Shown here: piece by piece, positions 14,063 through 22,042 of the stretch | Numbering within the stretch: the first letter of the stretch is position 1 | Layout: every line of letters starts with the position of its first letter | Assembly: GCA_948528155.1 (NCBI GenBank) | Contig: CAOSZT010000018.1 | Coordinates: 1-22,042, forward strand | From: an uncultured Clostridia bacterium | GTDB lineage: Bacteria; Bacillota; Clostridia; TANB77; CAG-508 | DNA: 22,042 bases | Reading direction: 5' to 3' | Made by a program: the position numbers and the translations under genes | Notes under the pieces: generated by a model | Database searches by the model: none | Seen by the model: the letters and a program-made list of their open reading frames with translations, nothing else | Told to the model about the DNA's origin: nothing

Positions 14063-14411
14063 ATGAAAAAAAGCAAATCAGAAAAGAAACGTAATAAAAA
14101 AATAACAAAAAAGATAAAAAAATTCCGGAAACAATATTATTATTTCGATTTATTAGTTTCAGAAATTGAATCTAATATCGAAATATTTATCAATAAAAAA
14201 AAATTGTCCGAAATTTAATCCTACTAGTTCCAAAAAATATCGTCTACATATTTGGGTAAAAGCAATTCCAATTACAACAGAGGAAAAAGAAACATTACTA
14301 AAATATTTAGAAATCAAATATTTAAGTAATATTTCTGGAAATTATTTGGAAATAAAATCTATTCCTCTTCTTCCTTACTTTTATATTTGTAGTAAGAAGT
14401 TTTATTTTTAA
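14063..14411 (+). pseudogene. Small gene interrupted at an A9 tract (unknown function)
   Basis: An ATG at 14063 with AAAGGA upstream opens a very basic 51-codon frame (MKKSKSEKKRNKKITKKIKK...) that stops at 14218. The overlapping frame carries on to 14411 with well-formed protein-like sequence (KKYRLHIWVKAIPITTEEKE...LPYFYICSKKFYF). The two would join exactly if the run of nine A at 14195-14203 had one base fewer, giving a protein of about 115 aa. This may be a frameshift mutation, a sequencing slip, or slippage-controlled expression on the homopolymer. The downstream terminator and the consensus promoter suggest a complete transcription unit. I do not recognise the product. Confidence 0.5.
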
Positions 14412-14443
14412 TTATTAAATTATTTGCTTATTAACTAAAAAAC

Positions 14444-14477
14444 CCTTGCTTTGGTAATATCAAAGCAAGGTTTTTTT
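14444..14477. terminator. Bidirectional Rho-independent terminator
   Basis: CCTTGCTTTG (14444-14453), a 7-nt loop and CAAAGCAAGG (14461-14470), then seven T. On the minus strand the stem is also followed by T. It serves the small plus-strand gene and the convergent UPF0182 gene ending at 14487. Confidence 0.9.
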
Positions 14478-14486
14478 AGTAATTAT

Positions 14487-17273
14487 TTACTCAACTACTT
14501 CATTTAAAGAATCTGAAATAATATTATTCTCTTTTTCTAGTTCCTTTTTTTTCTTTTCTTCTTTAGCTTTTTCTTCTTCTAAAGATTTAATCAAACTCTG
14601 TAATTTCTTAATATCAGATCCCATAAGTTCCCAATCATTATTATTAACAGATTCAGATAAATTCTGATTAGCTTTAATAATACTATCTATAAGACCATCA
14701 ATATCTTCAGTATTCTCAACCTCAATACTAGAAGCCTCTTTTGAAAGCAAGTTCTTTAAAGCCTCAGCTAAACTATCTCCTATAGCCATTTTATTACCAG
14801 AAGCAACAATAACTTTTTTTAACATAGGAATTTTAGATTCCTCATTAAGCATAGTTTGATAAATTGTTTCAACATATAATAATGTATTATTTACAGGAAG
14901 AATTGTTATATCTTTAGTAACTCTAGTCCCCGTAGTATTTAAAGCTTGTATCTCTGCTGAAATTAATTCATCTTGTTCTATTTGATTATCTAATTGCATT
15001 GGTCCAAAAATATTACTATCTTGCGAAAATTTATATAATTTTAATTTATTAGAATTTCCCTCTGTTGTACCCACCAAATAAGAAATCAAATTTTGTTTTG
15101 AATCTGGTGTATAAATTTGTATTAAACCAACCTCATTTTCTCCATTAATATTAACCATTGTATAATATGGTTTAAGTATTGTACCAGAAGACTTAGAAAT
15201 TATTGTATTATTATATTTAGCAAAATCCCATAAATCATCAGTTCTATATAATACATCTGCTTTTACATTATGATATACTTTTAAAAGTTCTGCTTGTACA
15301 TTATATAAATATTGTGGATATATAAAATGTTTTGATATATCTTGTGGAATTGCTGTATTTATATCTTCAAATAATGTAGTATAAATATTTCTATAAGCCA
15401 TAGCAATTGGGTCTGTTTTATCTGTTATATAAAATTTCATTGTACCATCATAACCATCTATGATAACTTTTATTGAATTTCTTATATAATTTATTTTTTC
15501 CTTAAAATTATCATGTTCTATTGATGTATATTGTGAATATGGATATTTACTAGAAACTGTATATGCATCTAAAACCCATACAATTTTTCCTTCTTCATTC
15601 ACAACTGTATAAGGATTTTCATCATAAATTAAATATGGCAATACTTTTTTGGCTCTTTTTATAATATTTCTATTTATTAAAATTTTACTATCTTTTGTTA
15701 TTTCTGTTGAAAAAGCTAATTTTAAATCTCCTGTACTTATACCTAAAACTAATCTGTCTATAAAATTAAGTTTTAATCCAGCACTTCCAGAATATGTTGA
15801 TGTATGTTCTAGTCCTTCGTCATCTGTATAATCATATTCTTGTTTATTTTTTGTATTTGTTGCAATTGTATCATTTGTTTCTAATCCAAAATATATTTGT
15901 TGTCTTGTAGTATTTAATATATCATCTTTTCCAGATACATCTTTTTGAATATAACTTATATTTCCTGTTTCTGTTGAATTTGTTGCATCTACTACAATTT
16001 GCCCAACTCCATGTGTATATTCATAAGTTTTATTATTATAAGTTCTTCCAGAGTTTGCCATTTCTCTTGGTGAAACATATACTAATTTGTCTTTTCCATT
16101 TATTTTATATTTTGCTATATTTGCATTTCTATATGAATAATATCCTGTTCCAGTCTGACTATCTTCTAAATTTTTTAATACTACATCACTATTTATTATT
16201 TTAGTATTTGCAATTATTGTATTATTTTCATTTACTTCTTGTTGTGTAATTGTTCCTGTATTTTCCAAACTTTCTTCATCTATATCTATATTATAAGCAT
16301 TTTTTGTATATCTAATATTATAATCTAAATACTCCTTTTCTTTGTCTAGTGTATTTGAATTTACAAAAATTATATTAAAAATTATTATTACCAAAAACAT
16401 TGTAACTAAATATCCTGGTATAATAATAATATTTTTTATGACTTTTGATGTATTATTTGAATTAAAAGCTTTTATTGCTCTTATTGCTACCACTACTATT
16501 ACTACAGAAAATATTAAATATCCCCATCTTTGAATTATTACATCTGTATGTCCTGCACCTATTATCTCTATATTTTGTGTAGTATCTGTATCATTTTTTA
16601 TTGTTAGCATTTTATTAAAAGATATATTTGTTATATTTAATAATATAAAAAGTGCAATTCCTATTACAACTAATATAACATTTCTTAGAGCTTTTTTTAC
16701 TAATAAACTTTCTCTTAACATTTTTCCATCTATTCCATCAAAATTCTTATTAAATATTATTATATAATAAATTGCCATATATATTGAAATTCCAATTACT
16801 ATTCCAATATAATATGTTAATAATGTTTCAATTAATGGTTTTTGGAAGATATAAAATGAAATATCTAAATTGAATATTGGATCTGTTATTCCAAATGAAG
16901 CATTACTTATACATAGTAATATTTTTTCCATTAGTACATTTGACATTATTGTTGATATTATTACTGATATTACAAATGATATTGATTTGTTTAGTAATTT
17001 TGGCATTTCTTTTTTTTCTTTTTCAAAAAATGTTTTTATCCCCTTTTTTATTCCTCTATTTGTAAAATATATTAAAAAATATAAAATTATGAAGTTTATT
17101 GCAAATATTATGTATTTATAGCTTAAGTTTGTCAAAAATGCTTGTATGTAGTTTTCACCTAATTCTTTATATTGTAAATATGTACCTCTTAAACTTATAC
17201 AACTTACTATTGCAAACATTGCTAAGAATAGTAACACTATTATCATTCTTGATTTACTTTTTTTCTTTTCCAA
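14487..17273 (-). CDS. UPF0182 family integral membrane protein
   Basis: The 928-aa protein matches the UPF0182 family, a conserved membrane protein of unknown function. About seven hydrophobic segments occupy roughly residues 1-310 (IIVLLFLAMFAIVSCISL, then YIIFAINFIILYFLIYF, and later VILVVIGIALFILLNI). A large extracytoplasmic domain follows, with family-like blocks such as YVSPREMANSGRTYNNKTYE and YTHGVG. The end is a K/E-rich coiled coil (about 885-918). The start is TTG at 17273, six bases after a perfect AAAGGAGG at 17280-17287. It lies 59 nt downstream of the DUF3592-like gene without a terminator between, so it is probably the last gene of an ftsY-led operon and ends at the bidirectional terminator. 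Confidence 0.9.
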   Translation of the reverse strand: MEKKKSKSRMIIVLLFLAMFAIVSCISLRGTYLQYKELGENYIQAFLTNLSYKYIIFAINFIILYFLIYFTNRGIKKGIKTFFEKEKKEMPKLLNKSISFVISVIISTIMSNVLMEKILLCISNASFGITDPIFNLDISFYIFQKPLIETLLTYYIGIVIGISIYMAIYYIIIFNKNFDGIDGKMLRESLLVKKALRNVILVVIGIALFILLNITNISFNKMLTIKNDTDTTQNIEIIGAGHTDVIIQRWGYLIFSVVIVVVAIRAIKAFNSNNTSKVIKNIIIIPGYLVTMFLVIIIFNIIFVNSNTLDKEKEYLDYNIRYTKNAYNIDIDEESLENTGTITQQEVNENNTIIANTKIINSDVVLKNLEDSQTGTGYYSYRNANIAKYKINGKDKLVYVSPREMANSGRTYNNKTYEYTHGVGQIVVDATNSTETGNISYIQKDVSGKDDILNTTRQQIYFGLETNDTIATNTKNKQEYDYTDDEGLEHTSTYSGSAGLKLNFIDRLVLGISTGDLKLAFSTEITKDSKILINRNIIKRAKKVLPYLIYDENPYTVVNEEGKIVWVLDAYTVSSKYPYSQYTSIEHDNFKEKINYIRNSIKVIIDGYDGTMKFYITDKTDPIAMAYRNIYTTLFEDINTAIPQDISKHFIYPQYLYNVQAELLKVYHNVKADVLYRTDDLWDFAKYNNTIISKSSGTILKPYYTMVNINGENEVGLIQIYTPDSKQNLISYLVGTTEGNSNKLKLYKFSQDSNIFGPMQLDNQIEQDELISAEIQALNTTGTRVTKDITILPVNNTLLYVETIYQTMLNEESKIPMLKKVIVASGNKMAIGDSLAEALKNLLSKEASSIEVENTEDIDGLIDSIIKANQNLSESVNNNDWELMGSDIKKLQSLIKSLEEEKAKEEKKKKELEKENNIISDSLNEVVE

Positions 17274-17332
17274 TTTTTACCTCCTTTGTCCAATAGGAAC
17301 TTCTATATATTTTAAAAAATTTAACAATAGAT

Positions 17333-18028
17333 TTAATATTTGGCTAATATATCTATATCTATAAAGTATTGATTTTTATTTTCTAAATTAATATATACTG
17401 GTAATGTTTTTATATTTTTTTCCTCTATTAATTTTTCTGGATTTATCCACATGTTTTTACTTTTAAATGTATATTTTTCATTGTCTTCTGGATTATTCCA
17501 CTCACAAATTATATTATAAGGATGTTTTTTATTTACTGAAAAAGCTTCATTTAAAACAGTTTTAACATAATCAGCATATATTAATTTTCCATTTTCTTTT
17601 AGTTTTTTTTCTAACTTTTTGTTTTTGTTTTTTACAAATATTCCTATAACACCTATTATAAAAAAAACAAGTCCAAATAAAGGAAATATTATAAGTATTA
17701 AATCTGATGATTTCATTCCTAATTTAGTTGGATCATTTTTATCATAATATATCTCTATTTCTTTCCCTTCATAAAAATTTGGATAATGAATTTTTAAGAT
17801 TGATTCATACTCTTTTCCTTCTACAGTATAAGAAACAAAAACTTTGTACTTATTCCTATATTTAGTATAATTTCTATTCCTTGATATTTCTGTAATAATT
17901 CCTGTTGTTTCTACCTTATTTTTATAATTAAATACATTTGAAACAATAACTAATCCGATTATAAGAGATATTGTTCCTATACATGTAAATACAATCCAAA
18001 TTAAATTTTCTAATTTATTTTCTTTCAT
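17333..18028 (-). CDS. DUF3592-like membrane protein (231 aa)
   Basis: There are two membrane segments, about residues 8-31 and 109-132. Between them is a small beta-rich domain with the pattern VSYTVEGKEYES...YPNFYEGKEIEIYYDKNDP, which is the DUF3592 signature: a beta domain ending in I-x-V-x-Y-x-x-x-x-P. A second soluble domain (about 145-231) follows the second segment. The function of the family is unknown. GGAGAG precedes the ATG. The gene begins 16 nt after ftsY ends, and its transcript probably continues into the UPF0182 gene. No lesion is visible. Confidence 0.8.
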   Translation of the reverse strand: MKENKLENLIWIVFTCIGTISLIIGLVIVSNVFNYKNKVETTGIITEISRNRNYTKYRNKYKVFVSYTVEGKEYESILKIHYPNFYEGKEIEIYYDKNDPTKLGMKSSDLILIIFPLFGLVFFIIGVIGIFVKNKNKKLEKKLKENGKLIYADYVKTVLNEAFSVNKKHPYNIICEWNNPEDNEKYTFKSKNMWINPEKLIEEKNIKTLPVYINLENKNQYFIDIDILAKY

Positions 18029-18044
18029 AAAATCTCTCCATTTT

Positions 18045-18950
18045 TTATATTATAGCCTTTACAAAATCTTCTGAATTAAATATTTCCATATCGTCTATTT
18101 GTTCTCCAACTCCTATAAATTTTACAGGTATTTGATTTTCTTCTACTATTCCAATTACTACTCCACCTTTTGCTGTTCCATCTAGTTTTGTAAGTACTAT
18201 TCCTGTTATATCAGCTTCTTGCTTAAATGCTTTTACTTGTGCTATTGCATTTTGTCCTGTTGTTCCATCTATTACTAGTAATACCTCTTTGTCTGCTTCT
18301 GGCATTTCTTTATTAATCACTTTTTGTATTTTATTTAGTTCATCCATTAAGTATTTTTTGTTATGTAATCTTCCTGCAGTGTCTACTATTAATATATCTG
18401 ATTGTTGCTCTTTTGTTTTTTTAATTGCTTCATATACTACTGATGCTGGGTCTACTCCTTCTTCTCTTTTTACTATTTCTGCTCCTGCTCTTTTTGCCCA
18501 AATTTCTAGTTGCTCTACTGCTGCTGCTCTAAATGTATCTGCTGCTGCTACAACTACTTTTTTTCCATCTTTTGCTAGTCTGTTTGCCATTTTTCCTATT
18601 GATGTTGTTTTTCCTACTCCATTTACTCCTACAACTAGTATTACAGAGGGTTTTGTATTTAGATGTAACTCCTTTTCTGTTATTTCTAATATTTTTTTCA
18701 TTTCTTCTCTTAATGCTTGTTTTACTTGTTCTTCATCTTGTATTTTTTCTTTTTTTATTTTTTGTCTTAAATTTGAAATAATTTTTATTGATGTTTCCAT
18801 TCCTATATCTGACATTATCAGTACTTCTTCTAATTCATCTAAAAACTCTTCATCTACTTTTCTAAAACTACTAAAGACATTATTTATTTTTTCATCTAGT
18901 GAAGTTTTTGTTTTAGTTAAACCATTTTTTAATTTATCAAAAAATCCCAT
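18045..18950 (-). CDS. ftsY: Signal recognition particle receptor FtsY
   Basis: FtsY is the SRP receptor GTPase that docks ribosome-SRP complexes at the membrane for co-translational insertion. The 301-aa protein has the N domain (1-95) and the G domain. P-loop GVNGVGKTT is at 108-116, DTFRAAAVEQL at 138-148, DTAGR at 190-194 and TKLDGTAKGG at 254-263, followed by the conserved GVGE-x-x-DD block (281-287). It lacks the long acidic A domain found in enterobacterial FtsY, as usual for Firmicutes. The N-terminus MGFFDKLKNGLTKTK is an amphipathic targeting helix, which supports the ATG start despite only a weak AAAAAGAA binding site. It heads a probable operon with two membrane-protein genes. Confidence 0.97.
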   Translation of the reverse strand: MGFFDKLKNGLTKTKTSLDEKINNVFSSFRKVDEEFLDELEEVLIMSDIGMETSIKIISNLRQKIKKEKIQDEEQVKQALREEMKKILEITEKELHLNTKPSVILVVGVNGVGKTTSIGKMANRLAKDGKKVVVAAADTFRAAAVEQLEIWAKRAGAEIVKREEGVDPASVVYEAIKKTKEQQSDILIVDTAGRLHNKKYLMDELNKIQKVINKEMPEADKEVLLVIDGTTGQNAIAQVKAFKQEADITGIVLTKLDGTAKGGVVIGIVEENQIPVKFIGVGEQIDDMEIFNSEDFVKAII

Positions 18951-19119
18951 TTCTTTTTATATGATAATATTTTATAACTTAAATATATCATAATCCCCTT
19001 TCTATATTTAATAAATAAATTCTTTACTAACATTTATGTTTTCTTGACAAATATATTAGCATAATTTTAAAATATTTACAAGTAAATCTGTATCAATATT
19101 ATAATTAATTTTAGGCTAG

Positions 19120-19148
19120 TTGAAATAATTCCCCCAATATGTTAAAAT
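19120..19148 (+). promoter_or_regulatory. Promoter of the CmpB-type membrane protein gene
   Basis: TTGAAA (19120-19125), a 17-bp spacer and TAAAAT (19143-19148), about 50 bp before the ATG and divergent from ftsY. Confidence 0.7.
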
Positions 19149-19198
19149 CAATATGTTTAAACAAAATAAAAAAGTCAAAAATCTTTATAGGGGGATAA

Positions 19199-19750
19199 AT
19201 GAACAACACAAGTTTAGTTGAAACAAACAAACTGACACAAAAGCAAAAAATTATATTATATTTTTTTATATACGCCTTTTTAGGATGGATACTAGAAACA
19301 ATATTTTGTATAGTAACATTAGGAGTATTTAATAAAAGAGGATTTTTATATGGACCACTATGCCCAATATATGGATTTGGAGCAATAATACTAATAGAAT
19401 GTCTAAAAACTGTAAAAACAAATACCATTGGAAAGTTTTTTATAGGAATGATAGCTTTTACAGCATTTGAATATATAGTATCAGTAGTATTAGAAGAACT
19501 ATTTGGACTAAGATGGTGGGATTATACAGAACAAGCACTAAATTTTCAAGGAAGAATAAGTTTAGCCTATTCAATAGCCTGGGGAATAATTGGTGTAATA
19601 TTTGTAGAAAAAATACACCCTTTTGTAAAATCAAAAATAGAAAGATATATAATATTTATTTCAAGAAAAAATCAAGTATTAATATTATATAGTTTAGTTG
19701 TAGTAATAATAGTAGACTTTATATTATCAGTAGTAAAATATATTAGTTAA
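19199..19750 (+). CDS. CmpB-type (PF06541) putative transporter membrane protein
   Basis: The 183-aa protein matches the PF06541 family, annotated as putative ABC-transporter type IV (CmpB). The motifs are GFLYGPLCPIYGFG (48-61), RWWDYTE (105-111) and NFQGRISLAYSIAWG (115-129). About five membrane segments are visible, near 18-40, 56-72, 77-100, 121-138 and 159-178. No ATPase partner is next to it and the transport role is not demonstrated for the family. GGGGG lies just before the ATG. It is a single-gene unit, followed by tRNA-Thr. Confidence 0.85.
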   Translation: MNNTSLVETNKLTQKQKIILYFFIYAFLGWILETIFCIVTLGVFNKRGFLYGPLCPIYGFGAIILIECLKTVKTNTIGKFFIGMIAFTAFEYIVSVVLEELFGLRWWDYTEQALNFQGRISLAYSIAWGIIGVIFVEKIHPFVKSKIERYIIFISRKNQVLILYSLVVVIIVDFILSVVKYIS

Positions 19751-19791
19751 ACTAAAATTATTTTAAAATAGAGTTTATACACTCTATAAAT

Positions 19792-19867
19792 GCCAATATA
19801 GCTCAGTTGGTAGAGCACTGGATTCGTAACTCAGTGGTCGGCAGTTCAATTCTGCCTATTGGCTCCA
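19792..19867 (+). tRNA. tRNA-Thr (anticodon CGU)
   Basis: The cloverleaf folds well: a 7-bp acceptor GCCAATA/TATTGGC, D stem GCTC/GAGC, anticodon loop TTCGTAA with CGT, T stem GGCAG/CTGCC and loop TTCAATT, discriminator T, and encoded CCA. The anticodon stem has one A-C mismatch next to the loop and one G-U pair. A mobile-looking region starts right after its 3' end, and tRNA 3' ends are frequent integration sites, but no copy of the 3' end is seen in the window. Confidence 0.95.
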
Positions 19868-19901
19868 ATAAGTAAAATCGTCGCACCAGACGAAAGTATT
19901 G

Positions 19902-19929
19902 AAAAATCAACTGTAAAGGTTGATTTTTT
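19902..19929 (+). terminator. Terminator after tRNA-Thr
   Basis: AAAAATCAAC (19902-19911), a 7-nt loop and GTTGATTTTT (19919-19928) in a T-rich context, 35 nt past the tRNA. Confidence 0.75.
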
Positions 19930-20027
19930 CTATTTTGTAGAAATTTTCGACTGTAAGGAAGAAAAGCTTCGTACAAAATAGTTATGCGAACGTTACAAAT
20001 TCTTAAAGCTTTGCTTTTTAGAATTTG
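19930..20027. repeat. Nested inverted repeats between tRNA and accessory region
   Basis: CTATTTTGTA (19930-19939) is exactly inverted at 19972-19981. Just beyond, AAATTCTTAAAG and CTTTTTAGAATTT (19996-20027) form a second stem. No gene lies between the terminator and 20078. These repeats may mark the end of an integrated element or regulate the downstream genes. Confidence 0.55.
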
Positions 20028-20077
20028 TTAGTCCGTTTTTTGTCGCCTTTATCTTGAAAAAGGAAGGATGGTGTGGT

Positions 20078-20362
20078 ATGATTAGCATTGTAAAGAAGAA
20101 AAACAAGATTAAAAGAGAATTGCTCTCTAAAATTGAATGGGCTTGCAGTTTGAATGCTATAAAACTTGAACACAAAATGATATTTGAAGGTTGTTTAAGA
20201 ATTATAGAACATACAAACTTGGCGTATGTAGAACCACATAGAGTAATTATTAAAGGTAAGTTATTCTTATTCTTTAATGAATGTGATTACTTTTATGTGG
20301 GAGATTTAAGGTATAAATACCCTTTATCTCATTTAAAAGACTACATAGAAAGGCTACTTTAA
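20078..20362 (+). CDS. Small protein of unknown function (94 aa) before recombinase A
   Basis: The frame begins MISIVKKKNKIKRELLSKIE. It is a small soluble, basic protein with a helical N-terminal half and a beta-looking C-terminal half (VEPHRVIIKGKLFLFFNECDYFYVGDLRYKYP). The ATG at 20078 is chosen because AAGGAAGGA lies about nine bases upstream. A TTG at 20054 would place this binding site inside the gene. It ends 55 nt before the recombinase A start in the same orientation, so it may belong to the same integrative element. I do not recognise a family. Confidence 0.6.
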   Translation: MISIVKKKNKIKRELLSKIEWACSLNAIKLEHKMIFEGCLRIIEHTNLAYVEPHRVIIKGKLFLFFNECDYFYVGDLRYKYPLSHLKDYIERLL

Positions 20363-20417
20363 TTTTAGAGTTTTTTTGTGCCTTTCCGTTCAATATTGAA
20401 AGGAGAGAATTTATAAA

Positions 20418-20760
20418 ATGAATAATGAAAGAAAAATTGCAGGAATTTATATTAGAGTTAGTACAGAGGATCAAGTAAGAGAACGGATTTAGTCTAGCAG
20501 AGCAAAAAGAAAAGTTATTGCAACTTTGTAAATTTAAAGAATATGAAGTATTTAAGGTGTATGAAGATGCTGGAATATCAGCAAAAAATATTAAAGATAG
20601 ACCAGCATTTCAAGAAATGTTGGCAGATATGAAACAAGGAAAAATCAATTACATTGTAGCTTATAAACTAGACAGGGGTACACGTTCAGTTCGTGATTTA
20701 GAAGAACTAATTGCACAATTAGAATTACACAATACCTATTTGGTGTGTGATAAAGATGAG
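20418..20760 (+). pseudogene. Serine recombinase A, N-terminal catalytic fragment with frameshift
   Basis: ATG at 20418 after GAAAGGAGAG starts MNNERKIAGIYIRVSTEDQV, the beginning of large serine recombinases, with the catalytic Ser in IRVST. After VRE an extra C at 20484 shifts the frame into TAG at 20490. Without it the sequence continues GFSLAEQKEKLLQLCKFKEY, then YEDAGISAKN, RPAFQEMLADMKQGKIN, YKLDR and NTYLVCDKDE, all standard blocks. The similarity then stops near 20757, before the usual linker to the DNA-binding domain. The next bases belong to the 3' flank of the oppositely oriented recombinase B. The gene is thus both frameshifted and cut, and its remaining part may lie on the far side of element B. 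Confidence 0.88.
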
Positions 20761-22042
20761 TTTACATCTTTTTATGACAAAGTGTTTAAATCTGCGAATT
20801 TATAATATATAGTTACTTGTTTATTTTGGTCAATTTCAATTTTTTCAATCAAGCTATTTAGCATATAAGCAGTAATGTTTTCTTTCTTTAAAAAGTCTTG
20901 TATTATTTTCTCATAGTCAACAACATTTCTTTCAAATTTAACAGTATTCAATTCTTCGAGTTTTTTATTTTTAGAATCTCTTTCATTAACTTTCTTTTCA
21001 TACATTCTTGAAAAATCATTGTCATTGATAAGACCTTTTAATTTATCTTCGTATAGTTTCTCAATTTGGAAATCTAAAACTTCAATAGCTTTTGCTAAAT
21101 TGCTTTTTTCTTTGTTAAGTTCAATTTCATTTTGAACATTGTTATTGTTATCATCAATAATTTGTTTACATTTCTTTATATCTAAATATTTTCTGCATAT
21201 ATTTTGTACTTCGCTAATTACTGCGTTTTCAAGTTTTGTATAGTTCATATTATGAGGAGTACAAAGTTTTAGTTTCGGTAATGATTGATAAGTATGACAA
21301 TGTGTATAAATTTGAGTATAGTTGCCATTTTTAAAATGAGAAGTTGAATATCCCATTTTTTTACCACATTCTTTGCAAACAAGCAAACCTCTTAACATTA
21401 AGTTTAATGATTTTGTTCTTGTCCTTGTTCTGCTTTTTATAATTTCTTGAACTGCATAAAATTTCTCTTTATCAACAATAGGTTCGTGTGTATTTGGAAC
21501 AATAATCCAATCTTCTTTTTTATTATGAACAGGTTTCTTTAATTTGTAATTGATTTGTGTTTGCTTTCCTTGTACCATATTTCCAATATACATTTCATTT
21601 TTTAGTATTCTTCTAATAGTATCAGTTTTCCAAAGCAACGATAGTCTATACTCTTGTCCCATTGTTTAAGAGGGTGTAGGTATATGCTCATCATTAAAAA
21701 TATAAGCAATTTGTATTGATGATTTTCCCTCTAAATATAAGTCATATATTCTTCTTACATTTTTAGCATATTCTTCGTTAATGATAAGTTTATGGCAATT
21801 TTCTGGAGATTTCATATAGCCATAAGGTGCAAATTTTCCATTAAATAAACCATTGATAGCATTTCTGCGTTTAGTAGCTTTTACTTTTTTAGAAGTATCT
21901 CGTGCATATAAATCATTCAATACTGCTCTAAATGGTAATGTATCTGCAATTCCATTATCAATTTCGGAATCATAATTGTCTATAATAGATACAAACCTTA
22001 CTTGATGTTCTGGAAAGTATTTTTCAATATATTCTCCAAAAC
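20760..22042. mobile_element. Putative end of an integrative element inserted in recombinase A
   Basis: Recombinase A loses homology near 20757, and from there the DNA carries an inward-placed, minus-strand large serine recombinase whose stop lies 15-20 bp from that point. Elements of the Tn4451/Tn5397 type carry their recombinase gene at one end pointing to the terminus, which fits this arrangement. The element continues off the right edge. The exact junction and the other end are not visible, so this is an inference. Confidence 0.45.
20772..22042 (-). pseudogene. Large serine recombinase B (TndX/TnpX type), partial, with in-frame stop
   Basis: The minus-strand frame enters from the right edge with FGEYIEKYFPEHQVRFVSII, which is the end of the catalytic domain in TnpX/TndX-like recombinases. 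It continues through ATKRRNAINGLFNGKFAPYG into the recombinase domain. A TAA at 21663-21665 interrupts HIPTPS-stop-TMGQEYRLS, where the frame otherwise continues without shift through TIRRILKNEMYIGNMVQG. A zinc ribbon follows (CKEC, then single cysteines in HCHTYQ and LKLCTPHN), then a long coiled coil and the end KFADLNTLS. A single change such as AAA to TAA explains the stop. The product would be inactive unless the stop is an error. The first catalytic residues lie outside the window. Confidence 0.85.

Noticed and set aside
18289..18993. Long plus-strand frame opposite ftsY
   Set aside because: It is a mirror of ftsY codon usage on the other strand, with no binding site and no family resemblance.
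19792..19867. attL/attR duplication of the tRNA-Thr 3' end
   Set aside because: No second copy of the tRNA 3' sequence was found in the window, so integration at the tRNA cannot be claimed. Large serine recombinases often do not use tRNA genes.

Overview
AT-rich DNA with strong AGGAGG-type ribosome binding sites, bacterial-type TyrRS and FtsY, and Tn4451/TndX-type serine recombinases suggests a chromosomal contig of a low-GC Firmicute, most likely a gut Clostridia-like lineage. Species cannot be named from this sequence. A housekeeping block (about 12.2-19.9 kb) is flanked by two accessory regions rich in mobile DNA.

Left region (1-8.75 kb). The window opens in the 5' end of an insertion sequence, probably IS1182-like. 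Next comes a minus-strand two-gene cassette of unknown function: a 981-aa helical protein with a C-terminal acetyltransferase-like region, overlapping by 1 nt a 492-aa protein with a GNAT-like C-terminus. Behind it is a mobilisation module. It has a MOBV relaxase with the catalytic H22 and HxDExTPHxH signatures, an oriT whose minus strand carries the pMV158-type nick motif TAGTGTG/TTA beside a large hairpin, further hairpins, and an HTH protein. A DUF1016/YhcG-type PDDEXK nuclease gene follows, associated with three conspicuous palindromes. The region ends in a truncated IS3 (IS150-like) element, a scrap of a prepilin-like gene, and a 152-bp hairpin/MITE-like repeat with a partial second copy.

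Wadjet remnant (9.0-12.05 kb). Three adjoining reading frames match JetA, JetB and the ATPase head of JetC, and the C-terminal end of JetD follows directly. The locus looks dead. jetA has a one-base insertion after codon 6, most of jetC and jetD is deleted so that the two remnants abut, and the jetD remnant has an in-frame TGA.

Housekeeping block. On the plus strand a small zinc-ribbon protein overlaps tyrS by 1 nt, followed by a terminator. A short gene interrupted at an A9 tract comes next. On the minus strand ftsY, a DUF3592-like membrane protein and a UPF0182 membrane protein form a probable operon ending at a bidirectional terminator. Divergent to ftsY is a CmpB-type (PF06541) membrane protein gene, followed by tRNA-Thr(CGU).

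Right region (19.87 kb to the end). Past the tRNA are several hairpins, a 94-codon gene of unknown function and the catalytic N-terminus of serine recombinase A. Recombinase A has a one-base insertion and stops abruptly where a second, opposite-facing large serine recombinase (B) ends. The simplest reading is nested integration, with element B inserted into gene A. Recombinase B itself has an in-frame TAA.

Most lesions fall in accessory genes, while the housekeeping frames are intact. This fits decay of selfish and defence DNA, but single-base lesions should be checked against reads.
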